Made by a program: the position numbers and the translations under genes
Notes under the pieces: model-generated
The model's input: the letters and a program-made list of their open reading frames with translations, nothing else
Database searches by the model: none
Told to the model about the DNA's origin: nothing
DNA from: Ktedonobacter racemifer
GTDB taxonomy: Bacteria > Chloroflexota > DTOL01 > JACQYG01
Assembly: GCA_020723545.1 (NCBI GenBank)
Contig: DYIS01000069.1
Span: 1-10,031 of the forward strand
Reading direction: 5' to 3'
Length of the DNA stretch: 10,031 nt
Shown here: piece by piece, positions 6,378-10,031 of the stretch
Numbering within the stretch: the first letter of the stretch is position 1
Layout of the letters: each line of letters begins with the position of its first letter

Positions 6378-6836
6378 TTGGAAAACCTCAAGAAGACCCT
6401 GATCCTGGGCCTGGGCAACATCCTCATGCAGGACGAGGGTGTGGGGGTGCGGGTGGTGGAAGCCATGAGGGACGTGCCCCTTCCTCCAGGTGTTGACTTG
6501 CTGGATGGCGGCACCGCCGGGTTGAGCCTGTTGGAGCTCATGGAGGGCTACGACCGGGTGATTGTGGTGGATGCGGTGGAGGCCGGGGCCGAGCCCGGGG
6601 CCATCTTCAAGTTCCGTCCCGAAGACCTGGCTGCTATGCCAAATGTGCAGCTTACATCGTTCCACCAGGTGGGCCTGATGGACGTTTTGCAATTAGCGGA
6701 GCTAGTGGGTCAACGGCCGGAGGCGGTCATCATCGGCGTCCAGCCCGCTTCCCTTAACTGGGGAACGGAACTCACACCCCAGCTTAAGGACGCGGTGCCC
6801 AGGGTAATAGAATTCGTGTTGCGGGAGATCACCTGA
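6378..6836 (+). CDS. Hydrogenase maturation protease (peptidase M52, HyaD/HybD-like)
   Basis: Members cleave the C-terminal tail of a [NiFe]-hydrogenase large subunit after nickel insertion. The 152-residue protein has the family layout: ILGLGNILMQDEGVGVRVVE (9-28) with metal ligand E20, DGGTAGLSLLE (43-53), D65 in VIVVDAVEAG, and H96 in SFHQVGLMDVL. These match the E16, D62 and H93 ligands of E. coli HybD. IIGVQPASLNWG (118-129) is also typical. Translation must begin at TTG 6378: a stop codon (6375-6377) lies directly upstream and the next ATG is inside the first motif. The Shine-Dalgarno is poor (AGG, 7-nt spacing), so expression is likely low or coupled to ndk read-through. No hydrogenase subunit or Hyp gene is in the window, so the partner must be elsewhere. 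It converges with the GH15 gene, 9 bp between stops. Confidence 0.88.
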   Translation: MENLKKTLILGLGNILMQDEGVGVRVVEAMRDVPLPPGVDLLDGGTAGLSLLELMEGYDRVIVVDAVEAGAEPGAIFKFRPEDLAAMPNVQLTSFHQVGLMDVLQLAELVGQRPEAVIIGVQPASLNWGTELTPQLKDAVPRVIEFVLREIT

Positions 6837-6845
6837 CAACCTCGC

Positions 6846-7997
6846 TCATCTCCGACCGATTGATTCCAAGGCACGGCGAAGGATCAAATACATGGCGTGG
6901 GACCAGAGAAGGGGCTTAGCCACGGGGCCCCAGCGGGCTTCCCATTCGGCGTAACGGTCGGGCGCCAGCAGGTGCGTAGGTACTTGTTCTGGCAAATAAC
7001 TGTTGACGTCGGCCTGAGCCTCGACCCAGTGCAGCAATTCGCGCGTTCGTGCCTCTTCCCCGATCTCGCGGTAGTACCAACCGAGCCAGGCGGTCAAGAG
7101 CACCCACTCGCCCCCGCCGTAATAAGTATCGGCCCGGTAGCGGTGGACGCCATCGCCGACGCAATGCAAGTCGGCCTCAATGATGTCGGCCACGGTGGCC
7201 AACATGATAGGGTCGTCCGGGAGAAACAAGCGATACGGGGTGGCAATGGCGATCAGGCTGGCGTCAACGGATGAGGTCAGCGGATCGGACAACGGGTCAA
7301 CGGCTGGGATGGATGGGGGGGCGAGCGACTTTACCAGATGTCCATCCCGGACACCGTTGGTCAAAACGAAGCGCTTGATTTCATCGGCGACCTTGGTCAA
7401 TAGCTGCCCGTCCACGGCAGTCGCCAGTCGGTGATCGGCAGTCGCCATCCACGCGACTGCTTGCAGGCCGGCGTAGATGGCCGCTAGCGTATAGGGGTGA
7501 ACGTGCTGGGGATGTTCCTCCCACAGGTCGTAGCAGGGAATTGACCAGAGGGCAACCAGATAGCGAACCACCAGGTCAACTACGATCGCCCACTCTGGTG
7601 GCAGCGGCTCAGACGTGTGGCGCGCGTGTTCAGCGAGCGCCCACAGCCAGGTGCCCAAACCATCAAGCTGGAAATCGGGCCAACCTTCAGGCCCCACGTT
7701 GCCATCGGCTGTGTACCGGGTGTGAAGGTAGTCCTCGCCCAGGGGCATGCCCCGTCCGGCTTTCCCAATAGCCCGCTCGGCCGTGTCCGCGTGTTGCAGG
7801 ATGGTGCGGGCAGCCCAGTCATGGAAGCGGCGGGCGCTCGCGTGCTCCCCTACCAGGTCCATGGCATAAGCGATGAAGGCTCCGTCGCGGAACCAGGAAT
7901 AGCGGTAGAAGGGAAAGTTGGGGCAGGCGACGTAAGCGCCGCTAGGAGCCTGGGCGGCGAGGATGATGTGGATGCTGTGCTGGAAGAGATCGGCCAT
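6846..7997 (-). CDS. GH15 glucoamylase-like glycoside hydrolase, catalytic domain only
   Basis: GH15 enzymes release glucose from alpha-glucan or alpha-glucoside ends with inversion. The 383-residue protein holds just the (alpha/alpha)6 barrel. It shows YRYSWFRDGAFIAYAMDLVG (31-50), the substrate-pocket segment of GH15; FQLDGLGTWLWALAEH (109-124); the likely general acid E160 or E161 in CYDLWEEHPQHVHPYT; YYGGGEWVLLTAWLGWYY (292-309); and the likely general base E337 in SYLPEQVPTHLLAP. No signal peptide is present, so it should act in the cytoplasm. It lacks the N-terminal beta-sandwich domain common in longer bacterial glucoamylases. The ATG at 7997 is the only start before an upstream in-frame stop, but it has no obvious Shine-Dalgarno. 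A minus-strand -10 TATAAC (8021-8026) would give a very short leader. Substrate unknown: starch, glycogen or trehalose are all possible. Confidence 0.88.
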   Translation of the reverse strand: MADLFQHSIHIILAAQAPSGAYVACPNFPFYRYSWFRDGAFIAYAMDLVGEHASARRFHDWAARTILQHADTAERAIGKAGRGMPLGEDYLHTRYTADGNVGPEGWPDFQLDGLGTWLWALAEHARHTSEPLPPEWAIVVDLVVRYLVALWSIPCYDLWEEHPQHVHPYTLAAIYAGLQAVAWMATADHRLATAVDGQLLTKVADEIKRFVLTNGVRDGHLVKSLAPPSIPAVDPLSDPLTSSVDASLIAIATPYRLFLPDDPIMLATVADIIEADLHCVGDGVHRYRADTYYGGGEWVLLTAWLGWYYREIGEEARTRELLHWVEAQADVNSYLPEQVPTHLLAPDRYAEWEARWGPVAKPLLWSHAMYLILRRALESIGRR

Positions 7998-8000
7998 CGT

Positions 8001-8030
8001 TTGACGGTGGACCCTTTTCTGTTATATACT
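8001..8030 (+). promoter_or_regulatory. Promoter of the unknown/HEPN gene pair, overlapping the GH15 promoter
   Basis: TTGACG (8001-8006) and TATACT (8025-8030) are 18 bp apart, each 5/6 to consensus. A minus-strand TATAAC (8021-8026) that could serve GH15 overlaps this -10. The two genes are therefore probably transcribed from face-to-face promoters that cannot both be occupied. Confidence 0.5.
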
Positions 8031-8072
8031 AATTTGGAAACCTTGACCGACCAAAAAAGGAGGGAGGCGTTC

Positions 8073-8402
8073 ATGGCTCAAACGGCTGCTGCACTCGCCC
8101 CAGAACTTGTTCGGCAAGATCCCTGGTTGGCGTTGCTGGCCTTTCGACGCCTGGTGGCTCCTATTCCGGGAGCGGAGGGCATTGTGGCCCGCGATCATGG
8201 CTGGGGCCTGGATGTCTGGACATTGGTGCATCGGTCCACCCTCGAAACCCGGCAGGCTCTTGCCGACCGGCAGTGGGAGCTCATGGCAATGTACCCGGAT
8301 CTTGATGTAGACTTTCACATTGTTGATCGCCAGGATACCTCCCTGGAATCGTTCGTCTCGCCAACCGAGTACGACCTCTTCATTCGAATCAGGCCGTCCT
8401 GA
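8073..8402 (+). CDS. Small protein of unknown function, possible MNT-like partner of a HEPN protein
   Basis: A 109-residue soluble protein that I cannot assign to a named family. The ATG has a strong Shine-Dalgarno (AGGAGG at 8058-8063 and GGGAGG at 8062-8067) and a promoter about 45 bp upstream, so the gene looks real. It reads helix (5-28), strand (AEGIVARD), a GWGLDVWTLVH strand (43-53), a helix rich in R, E and Q (57-74), then LDVDFHIVD (77-85). This beta-alpha-beta order with an acidic DxD strand resembles a minimal nucleotidyltransferase (MNT)-like fold, but the GS..RG..SDxD signature is absent. Its place directly before a HEPN-like gene supports an MNT/HEPN pairing; that is inference. 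The frame is open far upstream (to 7617), but that part is antisense to GH15 and not coding. Confidence 0.6.
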   Translation: MAQTAAALAPELVRQDPWLALLAFRRLVAPIPGAEGIVARDHGWGLDVWTLVHRSTLETRQALADRQWELMAMYPDLDVDFHIVDRQDTSLESFVSPTEYDLFIRIRPS

Positions 8403-8775
8403 TGCCTACCGCAGAGCAGCATCGGCGCAGGCCGAGCACAACAAGGCCTTCGTTCAAAGCTTTGACCTGGATACTTCACCATACCTTGATTGGGTTGTCA
8501 CCGCTTCCTTCTACACCGCGCTGCATCTCGTGGAGTGGTTCCTCAAGACGAGAGGGTCGACGGGTCGCCGGGACCACCAACTCCGAGACGCTTACATCGC
8601 CCGTATGAGCGAGCTTCGGGGCATCTACGCCGACTACACAGAGTTGAAGTTCCAGAGTGAGGCCGGTCGCTACGAATGTGCTAGCTTCTCCCCCGAGATC
8701 CTCAAGAACGATCTTCTCCCCCGTTTAGCCCGGATAGAAACCCATATCAAGTCATTGCTTCCCCCGAGGCCTTAA
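8320..8775 (+). CDS. HEPN-domain-like protein, start uncertain
   Basis: The region coding AYRRAASAQAEHNKAFVQSF (29-48), then YLDWVVTASFYTALHLVEWF (55-74), GRRDHQLRDAYI and SEAGRYE (113-119) is an all-helical domain resembling the HEPN group found with small nucleotidyltransferase-like partners. Such proteins are often RNases or nucleotide-dependent toxins. The canonical R-x4-6-H motif is not seen; H86 and R89 in RRDHQLRD are candidate conserved residues. The start is a problem. The only in-frame starts before the domain are TTGs at 8320 and 8323, which overlap the previous gene by about 80 bp and add about 27 unlikely residues. The natural stop-start overlap TGATG at 8400-8404 points to ATG 8402, but that is in a different frame. 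An indel, sequence error, frameshift or non-standard start is possible. The stop lies 5 bp before the opposing gene's stop. Confidence 0.62.
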   Translation: MLIARIPPWNRSSRQPSTTSSFESGRPDAYRRAASAQAEHNKAFVQSFDLDTSPYLDWVVTASFYTALHLVEWFLKTRGSTGRRDHQLRDAYIARMSELRGIYADYTELKFQSEAGRYECASFSPEILKNDLLPRLARIETHIKSLLPPRP

Positions 8776-8780
8776 CGGGC

Positions 8781-10031
8781 CTAAAAACTGATGACGACGT
8801 CCTGGGTCGTGTTAGCAGTCAGTGTCCCATACAGCTTCACCCGCCCCGTGGCCGCATCGTAGCTCCAGTTCAGGCTCGTCCCGGTGACGCTGGTGGGCTG
8901 GGCGTCGGTCTGGACGTAGACCTCCACCGAGAGGGCCGTGGGTGTGTTGTTGTCCAAGTCCACCAGGCGCTGGTTGGTCCCCTTGGTCACCTTGATGTAC
9001 AGGGTACCGTCCTTCAGCTTAATGCGAGAGCCCAGGTAGGTCCAACTGCTGGGGATCTTGGGAGCGACCTTGAAGGTGTTGCTCTCGGCATTGTACTCGT
9101 AGTCCACAAAGGCCAGCAGGTCGTCCACGATCTTGCCGTTGGACTCCCAGACGTTGGCCCAGGCCGTCTCCAGGGCGAACTCGGTGTCCTTCTTGTTCTC
9201 GTCAATCTGCTCCGCCCCGATCCCCAGGTTGCCCAGGTAGCCGATAACGTAGTCCAGGTAGCCCTTGGCCTTATCAATGCGAGTCACGCCCGTCACGGTG
9301 TCGGCCCACTCCAGGTAATACTCGCTGAGCCAGTTGGTGGGCATCATCCACGGGCCGCCATCGTAGTAGCTGTCGCCGTGATCGCGGTAGTCAGCACCGT
9401 AGCGCTCCTCCTGATCGGCCCGGTAGCGCACGGCACCGCCATAGGCCATTTTGGTCTCGCTGAAGTCGGTAAGGGCCGGCTCCACCTCGTTCAGGGTGTT
9501 TACGGCTGTTGTCTCGGTGATCGCCTTGACACGGAAAGGCCCGACCAGGCCCAGCATGGATACGTCAGCCGAGACATCCCGATTGAGCTCCAGGCCCGAG
9601 TCCTGGCAGAAGCCCACCTTCTTCACGTAACGTCCGTGATCGTAGCGAGTGGTAGTGGAGTTGTACAGGCTGTTGTCGATGCCCCACTGGAAATCGCTCT
9701 TGCGGCTGTTGAACAGGTCACGGGTCGCCGTGTCCCCGGCCTTGTCCATGAACAGTGCCCCATCGCGCAGGCCGGCCACGATGTCCGCGTTGGAATAGAG
9801 GAAGTAGCCCCACTTGTCCTCCCAGATGTTCTGGCTGTACATGAGCTTGAGGGTGGCGTCGTAGTTCAAGCAGACGTGAGGGTTCTCCTCGGAGGCGACG
9901 GTGCCGGCTTCTTTGACCAGGTCCTTGTATGCCGTGATGAAGGTGGAGTCGCCGGTCAGCAGGTAGTGGTACCAGGCCCCCCAGGGGATGATGGCTGTCT
10001 CGTCCACCTGAGGGTTCCACCATTCGGGCTC
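8781..10031 (-). CDS. GH15-like (glucoamylase/glucodextranase type) hydrolase, N-terminus beyond window
   Basis: The frame is open to the right edge and gives 416 residues of the C-terminal part; the start lies outside. It begins EPEWWNPQVDETAIIPWGAW, followed by TGD, as in the GH15 barrel. Other marks: a possible general acid E71 in IWEDKWGYF, MAYGGAVRYRADQEERYGAD (195-214), DSYYDGGPWMMPTNWLSEYY (220-239), and a possible general base E274 in LGIGAEQIDE. After about residue 305 comes a beta-rich C-terminal part (FKVAPKIPSSWTYLGSRIKL, then YIKVTKGTNQRLVDLDN, then a Thr-rich tail) that is probably an accessory beta-sandwich. Such enzymes can be exported, but the signal region is not visible here. 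It is distinct from the shorter GH15 gene 800 bp away. The carbohydrate substrate cannot be decided. Confidence 0.82.
   Translation of the reverse strand, partial: EPEWWNPQVDETAIIPWGAWYHYLLTGDSTFITAYKDLVKEAGTVASEENPHVCLNYDATLKLMYSQNIWEDKWGYFLYSNADIVAGLRDGALFMDKAGDTATRDLFNSRKSDFQWGIDNSLYNSTTTRYDHGRYVKKVGFCQDSGLELNRDVSADVSMLGLVGPFRVKAITETTAVNTLNEVEPALTDFSETKMAYGGAVRYRADQEERYGADYRDHGDSYYDGGPWMMPTNWLSEYYLEWADTVTGVTRIDKAKGYLDYVIGYLGNLGIGAEQIDENKKDTEFALETAWANVWESNGKIVDDLLAFVDYEYNAESNTFKVAPKIPSSWTYLGSRIKLKDGTLYIKVTKGTNQRLVDLDNNTPTALSVEVYVQTDAQPTSVTGTSLNWSYDAATGRVKLYGTLTANTTQDVVISF

Noticed and set aside
7617..8072. N-terminal extension of the 109-aa protein
   Set aside because: This part is antisense to the GH15 gene; the strong Shine-Dalgarno and promoter place the start at 8073.
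8402..8608. Open frame starting at the TGATG overlap
   Set aside because: Its product has no resemblance to any family, while the +2 frame over the same bases encodes the HEPN-like domain; kept only as evidence for the frame problem.
8766..8785. Bidirectional terminator between the HEPN and right-hand GH15 genes
   Set aside because: AGGCC and GGCCT can pair around a 6-nt loop, but the stem is only 5 bp and no T-run follows on either strand.

Overview
The window is GC-rich bacterial DNA with compact genes, short intergenic gaps, E. coli-like sigma-70 promoters and purine-rich Shine-Dalgarno sites. The mix of protein families suggests a Chloroflexota (Anaerolineae-like) genome: a DegV-like protein, a TPR protein with a characteristic N-terminal layout, a UbiE/ArsM-like methyltransferase, a solitary hydrogenase maturation protease and stand-alone GH15 enzymes. 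This assignment is inference from remembered family resemblance; no rRNA, tRNA or marker gene is present to settle it.

Layout. On the left, a partial degV-like gene (-) and ade, adenine deaminase (-), each have their own promoter. A divergent control region of about 400 bp (2569-2975) separates ade from a class I/II aminotransferase (+), which ends in a perfect 11-bp hairpin terminator. A TPR protein (+) then runs tail-to-tail into a SAM methyltransferase (-), and their coding ends overlap by 40 bp. The methyltransferase is divergent from ndk (+), which is followed by a TTG-started hydrogenase maturation protease (+). That gene converges on a GH15 glucoamylase-like gene (-). On the right, divergent from GH15 and with overlapping promoters, is a two-gene unit: a 109-aa protein of unknown function and a HEPN-like protein with an unclear start. 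It converges on a second, larger GH15-like gene (-) that leaves the window at the right edge.

How the genes relate. Most are independent housekeeping or metabolic units: purine salvage (ade), nucleotide balance (ndk), amino-acid transamination and alpha-glucan hydrolysis (two GH15 genes). The part that looks least ordinary is the small unknown/HEPN pair between the two glucan hydrolases, a possible HEPN/MNT-like toxin-antitoxin module. No transposase, CRISPR array, tRNA, rRNA or phage gene was seen. The most checkable oddities are the ade leader (two in-frame starts, each with a good Shine-Dalgarno, and dyads at the promoter), a DegV-like protein lacking the usual ligand serines, the HEPN reading-frame problem, and the overlapping TPR/methyltransferase ends.
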